A DNA stretch of 30,207 bases from CAG-964 sp902789345 (GTDB taxonomy: Bacteria; Bacillota; Clostridia; Oscillospirales; Acutalibacteraceae). The notes beneath the pieces are model-generated. The model did not search any database. It was not told the origin of the DNA and saw nothing but the letters and a program-made list of their open reading frames with translations. Each line of letters starts with the position of its first letter. The stretch's first letter is position 1. Location: assembly GCA_052117325.1 (NCBI GenBank), contig JBQKJJ010000020.1. One strand, given 5' to 3'. This document shows positions 16,411 through 23,769 of the stretch, piece after piece. A program made the translations under genes and the position numbers.

Positions 16411-18504
16411 TTATTCGTCGTCTTTCTCTACAAAGTCCTTTGTAAAGCCGCAGCCCTCTGTTTGGCAATAAAGCTTTGGTTTCTTACCCTTTTTCTTGTA
16501 CAGCACACCGCCGCACTGTGGACAACGCTCATTTGTAGGCTCCGCCCACGATACAAAGTCACAGCTTGGGTAGTTGCTGCAGCCGTAAAAAACTCTGCCC
16601 TTTTTTGATTTTCTTACTATAACATCGCCGCCGCATTTAGGGCATTTTGCACCGGTAGGTTCAACGAAGTTTTTAACATTTTTGCATTCAGGATAACCCG
16701 GGCAGGCAATAAACTTGCCAAATCTGCCGTTTTTAACAACCATTCTTCTGCCGCATTTTTCGCAGATAATGTCTGTTTCTTCTTCCTTTAGCTTTATTTT
16801 AACATCCTTTGTATCTTCCTTTGCCTTTTTCAAGGTTTTGTTAAAATCAGTATAAAAATCGTCAAGTACCTTTACCCACTGTTCTTGGCCATGCTCAACC
16901 TTGTCAAGGTTTTCCTCCATTTGTGCGGTAAATTTTACATTTACAATTTTCGGGAAATGCTCAAGCATAAGCTTGGTGGTAACCTCTCCAAGCTCTGTAG
17001 GATAAAGGTTTTTGCCCTCTCGCTTTACATAATCTCTTGCTGTAATTGTAGAGATAGTTGCGGCGTATGTAGACGGTCTGCCTATGCCGTTTTCTTCCAA
17101 TGCTTTAATAAGCGTAGCTTCGGTGTAGCGTGCCGGCGGTTGTGTAAAGTGCTGATTTGGCACAATTTCTTTTACACGAACAGACATATCTTTTTCAAGA
17201 GGCGGCAGTTCTGTCTGCTTTTCCTCTGCGGCGTCCTTACCCTCTACATAAAGTGTGGTAAAGCCCTCAAAGTCTACTCTGTAGCCTGTTGCCTTGAAAA
17301 TATATTTACCGCCCTGTATTTCTGCACTGGTGGTTTTTTGTACGCACTCAGCCATTTGGCAGGCTGTAAAACGCTCCCATATAAGCTTATACAGTTTATA
17401 CTGGTCACTTGTTAAGCTTTCTTTAATTTTGTCCGGTTCCAGTGACGGCATAGACGGACGAATAGCTTCATGGCCGTCCTGTGCATTTGACCTGGACTTA
17501 AATACTCTAGGCTCTTTAGGCAGATATTTCTCGCCCCATCTGCCCTTTATATATTCAGTAACTTCAGCAATAGCGTCATTAGATATTCTTAAAGAGTCGG
17601 TTCTCATATAGGTAATTAAACCTACTGCACCCATTTCCGGCAATTCAATACCCTCATACAGCTCCTGTGCTACTTTCATAGTGCGTCGTGACTGAAAATT
17701 CAGTTTACGGGAGGCTTCCTGCTGTAGTGTAGAGGTTGTAAAAGGAGGTGCCGGCTGCTTTTTGCGTGTGCCGTTACGCAATTTTGTAATCTTAAACTCT
17801 TCATTTTCCAGCTCTGAAACAATGCTTTGTGCTTCTTCACCGTTTGAAATTTTCAGCTTGCCCTCTGTGGTGCCATACAAAGCGGCGGCAAAGGCTTTTC
17901 TGCTGCCCTTTGGAATAAACTTGGCGTCTACTGACCAATATTCCTCCGGCTTAAATTCATCAATCTGCTTCTGACGGTCAACTATCAGCTTTACTGCTAC
18001 AGACTGTACCCTGCCGGCAGAAAGTCCACGACGGATGCTTCTTGACAAAAACGGACTTAGCTTATAGCCTACAAGTCTGTCTAGTATTCTTCGTGCCTGT
18101 TGCGCATCCACAAGGTCTTGGTTAATACACCTTGGGTGGCTCATACCGTTTTGTATACCTGTTTTTGTAATTTCATTAAATTCTACTCTGTTGTTTTCAT
18201 CCAGGCTTAGTCCTAAAATATAAGCTAAGTGCCAGGATATAGCCTCACCCTCACGGTCGGGGTCGGTTGCCAGATAAACATAGTCTGACTTTTTAGCTGC
18301 TTTTTCCAGCTTGTGCACAAGCTCTTCCTTGCTTGCAATAATTTCATAATTTGGCTGAAAATGTTTTCTTACATTTACACTTAATCTTTTCGCCGGTAAA
18401 TCCCTAACATGTCCCATAGAGGCTATTACCTCGTAGTCACTGCCTAAATATTTCTTTATTGTTTTAGCCTTAGCAGGTGACTCCACTATTACTAATTTTG
18501 ACAT
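16411..18504 (-). CDS. topA: DNA topoisomerase I
   Basis: Type IA topoisomerase that relaxes negative supercoils. The Toprim domain begins L-V-I-V-E-S-P-A-K-A-K-T and includes A-T-D-P-D-R-E-G-E-A; the catalytic Tyr299 lies in L-I-T-Y-M-R-T-D-S. Three C-terminal four-cysteine zinc fingers follow, starting C-E-K-C, C-P-K-C and C-P-Q-C. At 697 residues it is a normal Firmicute length. The ATG at 18504 matches the family start M-S-K-L-V-I-V-E; an in-frame TTG nine bases earlier is an alternative, since the AAGGAGG site is 12 bases from the ATG but only 3 from the TTG. It is 17 bases after dprA. Confidence 0.97.
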   Translation of the reverse strand: MSKLVIVESPAKAKTIKKYLGSDYEVIASMGHVRDLPAKRLSVNVRKHFQPNYEIIASKEELVHKLEKAAKKSDYVYLATDPDREGEAISWHLAYILGLSLDENNRVEFNEITKTGIQNGMSHPRCINQDLVDAQQARRILDRLVGYKLSPFLSRSIRRGLSAGRVQSVAVKLIVDRQKQIDEFKPEEYWSVDAKFIPKGSRKAFAAALYGTTEGKLKISNGEEAQSIVSELENEEFKITKLRNGTRKKQPAPPFTTSTLQQEASRKLNFQSRRTMKVAQELYEGIELPEMGAVGLITYMRTDSLRISNDAIAEVTEYIKGRWGEKYLPKEPRVFKSRSNAQDGHEAIRPSMPSLEPDKIKESLTSDQYKLYKLIWERFTACQMAECVQKTTSAEIQGGKYIFKATGYRVDFEGFTTLYVEGKDAAEEKQTELPPLEKDMSVRVKEIVPNQHFTQPPARYTEATLIKALEENGIGRPSTYAATISTITARDYVKREGKNLYPTELGEVTTKLMLEHFPKIVNVKFTAQMEENLDKVEHGQEQWVKVLDDFYTDFNKTLKKAKEDTKDVKIKLKEEETDIICEKCGRRMVVKNGRFGKFIACPGYPECKNVKNFVEPTGAKCPKCGGDVIVRKSKKGRVFYGCSNYPSCDFVSWAEPTNERCPQCGGVLYKKKGKKPKLYCQTEGCGFTKDFVEKDDE

Positions 18505-18521
18505 ACTATCCAATATCCTCC

Positions 18522-19763
18522 TTAACCAGGCAAGGCATATACTCCGCCTGATTTTCTTTCTACCGCATCGTTAAGCTCAAGCTCTGTAAGTGCCTGCATA
18601 ACCTTGGCAGTAGGCAATTTTGTTTTTATAACTATATCATCAACAGTTGACGAATTACTCAAAATAATGTTGTACACCGTTTTCGCTGTTTCTGAAACAC
18701 CGTCAAGCTCTGTATGTACTTTAGCATTACTCTTAGCAATTTCTAAAGTGCTTGCAGCTTTTTTAGTGCTATTTTTTGCAGACGGCATATTATTTACCGA
18801 CAGCGGCGGTTTTTTACCGCTTGGAATACTGCTTATTATATTATCACTTATTTCACTAAGTGGCAATGTCTCTTTTAAAGTAATTGAATATTTTTCAGAA
18901 TATTCATTAATTATGTCCTGTGCGTTGGTTACAGGTATTGCACCCTGCTTTATTAGGCTGTTTGTTCCGAATGCAAAAGCGTTGGTAACCTGGCCGGGTA
19001 TTGCAAAAACATCTTTATTTTGGCTTAGCGCTGTAGAGGCTGTAATAAGTGCGCCGCTTCTTTCTCCTGCTTCTACCACAAGCACGCCCTGTGATAAAGC
19101 AGAAATAATTCTGTTACGCTTAGGGAAGCTGTACTTTTGCGGTGGAGTATCCGGCGGATATTCTGAAATAACAGCACCGCTGTTTGCAATTTTGCTTCGC
19201 ATTTGTGCATTAGTCATAAGGTAGCTGTAGTTTATACCACAGCCCAAAACACATATGGTTGTTCCGCCGGCTGCCAAGGCCCCGTTATGGGCAGATGTAT
19301 CTATGCCCAGCGCCCCGCCGCTTACAACTACAACGCCGTTTTTAGCAAGGTCATAGCCTATTGAATAAGCCAGCTTTTTGCCTGTAGGGGTTGCGTTGCG
19401 TGTACCTACCATACCTATTGTAAGTATATTGTCAACATCGGGCAATATTCCGTTTACATACAAAACAGCCGGAGGTTCGTAAATTTCTTTTAGCAGCTGC
19501 GGATACTCCGGTGAATCAGGTGTTACAATTTTATAGCCAAGCATTTTACAGCGGTCGTAAATTTCTTTTGCGTCCTGTATTGTATAGGCGCATAAATTGG
19601 AAAATTCTCTTTTGGTAAAGCAGCCGCATAAACGCCACTCTTGCTGACCGCCTTCGTAAAAATCCGCTATTGACGGGTAGAATCTAAGTACAGTATTAAC
19701 TTTTGGGTTGCTGCAACCAAGACATTTTTGCAGCCAAATCCAATAAAGGGCTGTATCTGTCAT
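18522..19763 (-). CDS. dprA: DNA-processing protein DprA
   Basis: Binds incoming single-stranded DNA and loads RecA during natural transformation; it is also widespread in species not known to be competent. The 413-residue protein has an N-terminal SAM/HhH-like region, a Rossmann fold domain (G-M-V-G-T-R-N-A-T, V-V-S-G-G-A-L-G-I-D, F-P-K-R-N-R-I-I-S-A-L, E-A-G-E-R-S-G-A-L-I-T-A) and a C-terminal winged helix after a low-complexity linker at about 325-350. The ATG overlaps the upstream methyltransferase stop (ATGA), with AAGGGGG seven bases upstream. Confidence 0.96.
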   Translation of the reverse strand: MTDTALYWIWLQKCLGCSNPKVNTVLRFYPSIADFYEGGQQEWRLCGCFTKREFSNLCAYTIQDAKEIYDRCKMLGYKIVTPDSPEYPQLLKEIYEPPAVLYVNGILPDVDNILTIGMVGTRNATPTGKKLAYSIGYDLAKNGVVVVSGGALGIDTSAHNGALAAGGTTICVLGCGINYSYLMTNAQMRSKIANSGAVISEYPPDTPPQKYSFPKRNRIISALSQGVLVVEAGERSGALITASTALSQNKDVFAIPGQVTNAFAFGTNSLIKQGAIPVTNAQDIINEYSEKYSITLKETLPLSEISDNIISSIPSGKKPPLSVNNMPSAKNSTKKAASTLEIAKSNAKVHTELDGVSETAKTVYNIILSNSSTVDDIVIKTKLPTAKVMQALTELELNDAVERKSGGVYALPG

Positions 19764-20557
19764 TTGCTTAGCCCCCTTAATATTTCCCACATTGATATTG
19801 CGGCGGCAGCAGAAGCGTTAAGAGATTCTGCCCTGCCAAGCATAGGTATTGTAACCTTTATACTGCATTTATTTATTGTTTCTTGTTCCAGTCCGTTACC
19901 TTCGTTTCCTATTAAAAGCATACAGTGTTTTTTCTCGTTCTGTGACAAATCGGTTATATTTACCGCACTGCCGGAAACAACTGTAGCTATGGTGTTTAAT
20001 TTCTGTGCATTGCAGTTATCTATAACATTTTTTAAGTCGCTGCAAAACATTAAAGGCAGTCTGAAAACCGCACCCATTGTTCCGCGCACTACCTTAGGAG
20101 AGTAAACATCACAGCAATTATCAGTCAGAACTACTCCCTTTATACCCAGTGCTTCGGCCGTTCGCAAAATTGTTCCCATATTGGACGGGTCTTGTATATG
20201 TTCAAGTGCCAAAAAAACACCGTCACTTGCAAAATCAGGTGTTCTATCGTTTATTTTACATATACACATTATCCCCTGCGGTGTTTTAGTGTCTGAAATT
20301 TGAGAAAACAGCTTGTCCGAAAAAACGAAGGTGCTTTCGCAAACCTCACATAGCGTGCTAACCTGCTCTGAATACTTCTCTGCGGCTTGCTGTGAAAAAA
20401 CAGCCGTAACTATATTTGCACCGCTTACAAGTGCGTCTGAACAGAGCCTTGTACCCTCTACAATATATTCGCCGCATTCCTTGCGGTAAGCGGCACTTTT
20501 AATAAGCTTTGAAATGTGCTTAACTCTATTGTTGTCTTTACTTGTAATATACTGCAT
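19760..20557 (-). CDS. SpoU/TrmH-family RNA 2'-O-methyltransferase (RlmB-like)
   Basis: The 265-residue protein has an N-terminal substrate-binding domain (residues about 5-85) and a SPOUT knot domain with all three motifs: D-P-S-N-M-G-T-I-L-R-T-A, I-G-N-E-G-N-G-L, and N-A-S-A-A-A-A-I. It should methylate a ribose in rRNA or tRNA. The exact target is unknown. The ATG at 20557 has GGGGGT seven bases upstream; an upstream in-frame ATG at 20638 lies inside a hairpin region and would add 27 residues without family support. It follows infC-rpmI-rplT as in related Clostridia, and overlaps dprA by four bases. Confidence 0.92.
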   Translation of the reverse strand: MQYITSKDNNRVKHISKLIKSAAYRKECGEYIVEGTRLCSDALVSGANIVTAVFSQQAAEKYSEQVSTLCEVCESTFVFSDKLFSQISDTKTPQGIMCICKINDRTPDFASDGVFLALEHIQDPSNMGTILRTAEALGIKGVVLTDNCCDVYSPKVVRGTMGAVFRLPLMFCSDLKNVIDNCNAQKLNTIATVVSGSAVNITDLSQNEKKHCMLLIGNEGNGLEQETINKCSIKVTIPMLGRAESLNASAAAAISMWEILRGLSK

Positions 20558-20597
20558 AATTAACCCCCAAAAGAAAACGGCAGAATTTTTATATAAA

Positions 20598-20653
20598 CCA
20601 TTTAGGGCAACACCGTACAATATAGCCCGAAATGGCATTGTGTGGTATTGCCC
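20598..20653 (-). promoter_or_regulatory. Mutually exclusive hairpins between rplT and the methyltransferase gene
   Basis: In minus-strand RNA GGGCAATACC (20653-20644) can pair fully with GGTGTTGCCC (20614-20605), one pair being G-T. Inside it, CCATTTCGGGC (20635-20625) can pair with GCCCTAAATGG (20608-20598) with one mismatch. Both helices need the same GCCC (20608-20605), so they exclude each other. No U-tract follows. This could be an RNA switch, a processing site or a remnant of a small repeat element. Confidence 0.5.
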
Positions 20654-20695
20654 ATAAGTAAAATTCCTAAAGTCTAGGAAAAACTATAGCTTAAA

Positions 20696-21046
20696 TTAAG
20701 CGTTTTTAGCCTGCTCTACCAGCTTAGTAAATGCAGCCGGGTCAGCAATGGCAATTTCAGAAAGCATTTTTCTGTTTAGTGTAACGCCGGCTTTCTTTAA
20801 GCCGTTCATAAATGTTGAGTAGTTTGTACCGTTTAGCTTGCAAGCGGCAGAAATACGAGTAATCCATAGTCTGCGGAAATCTCTCTTTCTCTGCTTACGA
20901 CCGATATATGCATAGTTACCGCTCTTCATAACAGCCTGCTTAGCCATCTTGAAGTGTCTGCTCTTAGAACCCCAGTAACCCTTAGCCAGCTTTAAAACTT
21001 TTTTTCTTCTCTTGCGAGTCATCATCGCACCTTTAATACGAGCCAT
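20696..21046 (-). CDS. rplT: 50S ribosomal protein L20
   Basis: L20 is needed for early 50S assembly and, in several bacteria, represses its own infC-rpmI-rplT operon. The 116-residue protein begins M-A-R-I-K-G-A-M-M-T-R-K-R-R-K-K and has the usual A-K-G-Y-W-G-S-K-S-R-H-F and F-R-R-L-W-I-T-R-I-S-A-A motifs. A GGAGG site precedes the ATG by nine bases. It is the third gene after the attenuator-like leader of infC. Confidence 0.98.
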   Translation of the reverse strand: MARIKGAMMTRKRRKKVLKLAKGYWGSKSRHFKMAKQAVMKSGNYAYIGRKQRKRDFRRLWITRISAACKLNGTNYSTFMNGLKKAGVTLNRKMLSEIAIADPAAFTKLVEQAKNA

Positions 21047-21095
21047 ATTATTTTACCTCCGTGTTGGTTGTTTATTTAATCAGTAATACTCCTAA

Positions 21096-21293
21096 TTATT
21101 TGTAAGGAATCAGTCTCTTTAGCTGTGCTACATTTGTCTTGTCGGCAGCAACATTCTTTCTAAGACCTCTTTTACGCTTTGCTGTTTTTTGGTTTAGTCT
21201 GTGTCTTTTGTTAGCGTGTGCACGCATTACTTTACCGCTCTTAGAAACCTTAAAGCGCTTTTTTGCACCACTGTGTGTTTTAATCTTTGGCAT
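21096..21293 (-). CDS. rpmI: 50S ribosomal protein L35
   Basis: A 65-residue, strongly basic protein of the normal length, with M-P-K-I-K-T-H-S-G-A-K-K-R-F at the start and R-H-R-L-N-Q-K-T in the middle. It has a GGAGG ribosome binding site eight bases before the ATG. It sits between infC and rplT, the conserved order. Confidence 0.98.
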   Translation of the reverse strand: MPKIKTHSGAKKRFKVSKSGKVMRAHANKRHRLNQKTAKRKRGLRKNVAADKTNVAQLKRLIPYK

Positions 21294-21319
21294 AATATTA
21301 TCCTCCTTGATTTTTGTAA

Positions 21320-21838
21320 TTATTTGCCTGTTTTTGGAGCAAGGAACATAAGCATATTGCGACCCTCAAGCTTAGCAGGCTTTTCTACAACAGCTACTTC
21401 CTCCATGGCCTGTGCAAAGCGTCCCATATTTTCGTGACCTATCTCCGGGTGACCCATCTCTCTGCCACGGAAACGAATAGAAACCTTTACCTTGTTGCCA
21501 CTATTGATAAATTTTGTTGCTTGTTTTACCTTTGTGTTAAAGTCGTGTGTATCAATATTAAGTGAAAGTCTAATCTCCTTAACATCAATAACTCTTTGGT
21601 TTTTCTTAGCCTCTTTTTCACGCTTAGCCTGTTCAAAACGGTATTTGCCGTAATCCATAACCTTACATACAGGCGGTTTTGCCTGAGGCGCAATTTTTAC
21701 TAAGTCTAAATTCTTTGACTCCGCAATTTCCAATGCCTTTGAAGCGGACATAATACCAAGCTGAGAACCGTCAGGGCCTATAACTCTTACTTCTTTATCA
21801 CGAATTTCATCGTTGATTTGTTGTTCCTTGTTGCTAAT
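21320..21838 (-). CDS. infC: Translation initiation factor IF-3 (ATT start)
   Basis: IF-3 keeps the 30S subunit free and checks the start codon during initiation. The 172-residue protein has the N domain (I-N-D-E-I-R, V-R-V-I-G-P-D-G), a basic linker near 70-85, and the C domain with K-E-I-R-L-S, H-D-F and V-S-I-R-F-R-G-R-E. I chose an ATT start at 21838-21836: GGAGGTG lies seven bases before it, there is no in-frame ATG, GTG or TTG nearby, and AUU starts are the known means of infC autoregulation, because IF-3 discriminates against non-standard starts. A longer frame would translate through the attenuator hairpin. Confidence 0.95.
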   Translation of the reverse strand: MSNKEQQINDEIRDKEVRVIGPDGSQLGIMSASKALEIAESKNLDLVKIAPQAKPPVCKVMDYGKYRFEQAKREKEAKKNQRVIDVKEIRLSLNIDTHDFNTKVKQATKFINSGNKVKVSIRFRGREMGHPEIGHENMGRFAQAMEEVAVVEKPAKLEGRNMLMFLAPKTGK

Positions 21839-21999
21839 TGTTAAGCACCTCCAAAAGAATAATAGGAAATAAAAATGCGAGCAGACACACTCCGCTCGCA
21901 ATCAAACACAAAATATGTACAATGTACACAATTAAAATGATTGACCCATGCAAGACGGAACCTCATAGGTGAAAGCATATCTGCTTTACTTTATTTTCT
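21839..21999 (-). promoter_or_regulatory. infC-rpmI-rplT leader with possible antiterminator
   Basis: The leader contains a hairpin AAAGCA/TGCTTT (around 21986-21971), a small ACCT/AGGT hairpin next to it, a TGTACA-A-TGTACA element (21916-21928) and the terminator. TCCGTCTTGCA (21959-21949) can pair with the 5' arm of the terminator, TGCGAGCGGA (21900-21891), using ten pairs (two G-T) and one bulge. This would compete with termination. Control by L20 is known for this operon in Bacillus; that it works here is inference. Confidence 0.6.
21866..21900 (-). terminator. Attenuator-like terminator in the infC leader
   Basis: TGCGAGC (21900-21894) and GCTCGCA (21882-21876) pair on the minus strand, followed by five T, one A and three T. 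It lies about 100 bases after the promoter and just before the infC ribosome binding site, so it would stop the transcript before infC unless read through. Confidence 0.85.
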
Positions 22000-22005
22000 C
22001 AAATG

Positions 22006-22034
22006 ATTATAGCAGACTGTTATACATATGTCAA
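22006..22034 (-). promoter_or_regulatory. Consensus SigA promoter of infC operon
   Basis: On the minus strand TTGACA (22034-22029) and TATAAT (22011-22006) match both consensus boxes exactly with a 17-base spacer. The predicted start is near 21999. This is the strongest promoter in the window. Confidence 0.95.
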
Positions 22035-22091
22035 GACTTTTTTTACACATATTAAAAATAATAAATAACAGTCAACTGCTCTACCTGTTTA

Positions 22092-22691
22092 TTATACAGC
22101 TGTAACCTTTATTTTGTCAACAGTAATTCCCGTTTGCCCTGTGGCAATATCCTTAATTATAAGTGCGTCATCGGCTGTTAGGTCACTGTCCTTTACAACT
22201 ATGCTGCACTCCCCGTTTTGAATAAACACCAGACATTCCTCGAAGCCCTTTGCTTTTATAAGACTTTCCACATTTGTCTGCTGTTCCATTACCGTTGCAA
22301 GCTCAGCCGCTTTGGCAACGGCCTCTGCTTTTGCTGTGTCGCTTTCTTCTGAGGATTCAAGTATTTTCTTGGTCATTTCCGCAATGTCATCTTGTGTTTG
22401 CTGACGGTTCACCTTTGCCTGCGAGAAGTATTCGTCGCCGCTTTTAGAAGCAGATGTAGTGTTTTCTTTACTGCTTGATTGCTCTGTGCTTTTTTCGGCA
22501 GTGGACTCACCTGCTTTTTTATCACTTGAGGTGTTTACAAACTCTGCTTCACCCAGCTCTTTTGACACACTTACTGCGTCCGCCCCGGAAAGCAGGTCGG
22601 TGTTGCCGGAAAACTGCCAGTTTAAATACACTGCTGCGCCTAATGTTAAAACCAAGCCTGTAAGTATAAGTTGTTTTTTGCCTATTTTCAT
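22092..22691 (-). CDS. spoIIIAH: Stage III sporulation protein AH
   Basis: SpoIIIAH is the mother-cell membrane protein whose extracellular domain binds forespore SpoIIQ, forming a channel across the two membranes around the forespore. The 199-residue protein has a basic start, one membrane segment at about 8-24, an Ser/Lys/Glu-rich linker (about 45-90), and a C-terminal YscJ-like domain with E-E-C-L-V-F and D-K-I-K-V-T at the end. The ATG has GGAGGA nine bases upstream. It is last of the spoIIIA operon; no convincing terminator follows before the infC promoter. Confidence 0.95.
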   Translation of the reverse strand: MKIGKKQLILTGLVLTLGAAVYLNWQFSGNTDLLSGADAVSVSKELGEAEFVNTSSDKKAGESTAEKSTEQSSSKENTTSASKSGDEYFSQAKVNRQQTQDDIAEMTKKILESSEESDTAKAEAVAKAAELATVMEQQTNVESLIKAKGFEECLVFIQNGECSIVVKDSDLTADDALIIKDIATGQTGITVDKIKVTAV

Positions 22692-22706
22692 ATTATATAG
22701 TCCTCC

Positions 22707-23294
22707 TTATTTGGTTAGCCCTGCTACGCTGACCTTTGATGATGATATATCTAACGCTTTAGTTACAGCGTCAATTATTTTTTCTTTTACTACACTGTTA
22801 TCACCGCCGCTGCACACAACCAACACACCGCGAACTTTTGGCTGAATCTCCTTAACCAACACTGTTTGCTGTGTTCCGTCTGATAATTCAACCGTTACAT
22901 AGGAGCTGTCAGCTGTAATATCTTTGTTGTTGGCGGTGTCCGCATCTTTGGTGTTGTTGCTATTTTTCTGTGCAATATTTTTGTCTGCGGCATACACCTG
23001 CTCAACAGTGCTGTCCATTGTAATTAAAACCTTTGTTTTTCCCGCACCGTCAATGGAGCTTATTATTTCTGCCAAACCCTGCTCAAGGTCGTTTTCGTAT
23101 TTTGTAAGTGCCGTGCTTATTGATTCTTTTGGTTCTGCTTTGGCTTCATTCTTTACATTTTTGGTAAAAAAACCTGACAGAAGTATTAGCGCAATTCCCA
23201 AAAGACCTACACAGACGATAACTTTTACGAAGCTTTCGTTTTTCGTGAATTTACCGAATTTTGCAAATAAGCCTTCGTTTTCTTTTTCTTCCAT
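22707..23294 (-). CDS. spoIIIAG: Stage III sporulation protein AG
   Basis: SpoIIIAG forms a large ring in the intermembrane space of the developing spore. The 195-residue protein has a cytoplasmic start (E-E-K-E-N-E-G-L-F-A-K-F-G-K-F), one membrane segment near 26-46, an extended variable region with several D-T-A-N-N-K type polar stretches, and a ring-building domain ending V-L-V-V-C-S-G-G-D. I took the ATG at 23294, four bases after the spoIIIAF stop, with GGGGTGA upstream. Confidence 0.94.
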   Translation of the reverse strand: MEEKENEGLFAKFGKFTKNESFVKVIVCVGLLGIALILLSGFFTKNVKNEAKAEPKESISTALTKYENDLEQGLAEIISSIDGAGKTKVLITMDSTVEQVYAADKNIAQKNSNNTKDADTANNKDITADSSYVTVELSDGTQQTVLVKEIQPKVRGVLVVCSGGDNSVVKEKIIDAVTKALDISSSKVSVAGLTK

Positions 23295-23298
23295 AATG

Positions 23299-23769
23299 TC
23301 ACCCCACAAATACATTAGGTGTAATTCCTGTTTTTTCTTTAACTGTTTTTTGAATTTCAGGCAGTTTATCTCGTTCTTTACCCGATATATATATATCAGC
23401 CATTATCATATCTATGCTTGTGCCATTGGAACTATCCATATTAATTTCAATTTTTTTATACGGAATTGCTTTTTCGTCCAAGGTTTTGGCGATAATATTT
23501 TTTACAGTGTCTTTACCAATGGCAATTGTAAGGTCGTCACTGTATTGTGGCAGCTGAAAGTTTTCCTGATTAAACTCTACATCCTTAAAGTTCAGATTAT
23601 CGGAATTAAGCATATTTGCAAAGGGGACTATAATTGCTACCACAAGAAACAGTCCCAAAACAAAATTCAGCATTTTTACTACACTGCCTTGAGGGGCAAG
23701 CATTTCAAACAGGGCACATACCACGGCTACAGTGCACACTGCGCCTGCCCAGGAGGTTAAGCCATCCAT
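23299..23769 (-). CDS. spoIIIAF: Stage III sporulation protein AF
   Basis: Membrane protein of the SpoIIIA complex. The 156-residue protein has two N-terminal membrane segments (about 5-24 and 34-52) and a soluble domain ending K-T-G-I-T-P-N. The ATG at 23769 shares one base with the spoIIIAE stop (TAATG). A longer open frame exists but would overlap spoIIIAE by 60 bases without reason. Confidence 0.93.
   Translation of the reverse strand: MDGLTSWAGAVCTVAVVCALFEMLAPQGSVVKMLNFVLGLFLVVAIIVPFANMLNSDNLNFKDVEFNQENFQLPQYSDDLTIAIGKDTVKNIIAKTLDEKAIPYKKIEINMDSSNGTSIDMIMADIYISGKERDKLPEIQKTVKEKTGITPNVFVG

Noticed and set aside
16379..16468. N-terminal extension of TrmFO into topA
   Set aside because: The TTG at 16378 has an ideal ribosome binding site and gives the family length; the longer frame has neither.
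18514..19790. DprA as evidence of natural competence
   Set aside because: dprA is widespread in species not known to be transformable, and no other competence gene is in the window.
21839..21999. T-box riboswitch in the infC leader
   Set aside because: The conserved T-box sequence is not present; a ribosomal-protein or intrinsic attenuator is a simpler reading.
22012..22091. Terminator after spoIIIAH
   Set aside because: Only a weak AACAG/CTGTT pairing with a broken T-rich region is present; not enough to call a terminator.
22924..23760. A long plus-strand open frame across spoIIIAG and spoIIIAF
   Set aside because: It mirrors the real minus-strand genes, has no family features and its start lacks a ribosome binding site.
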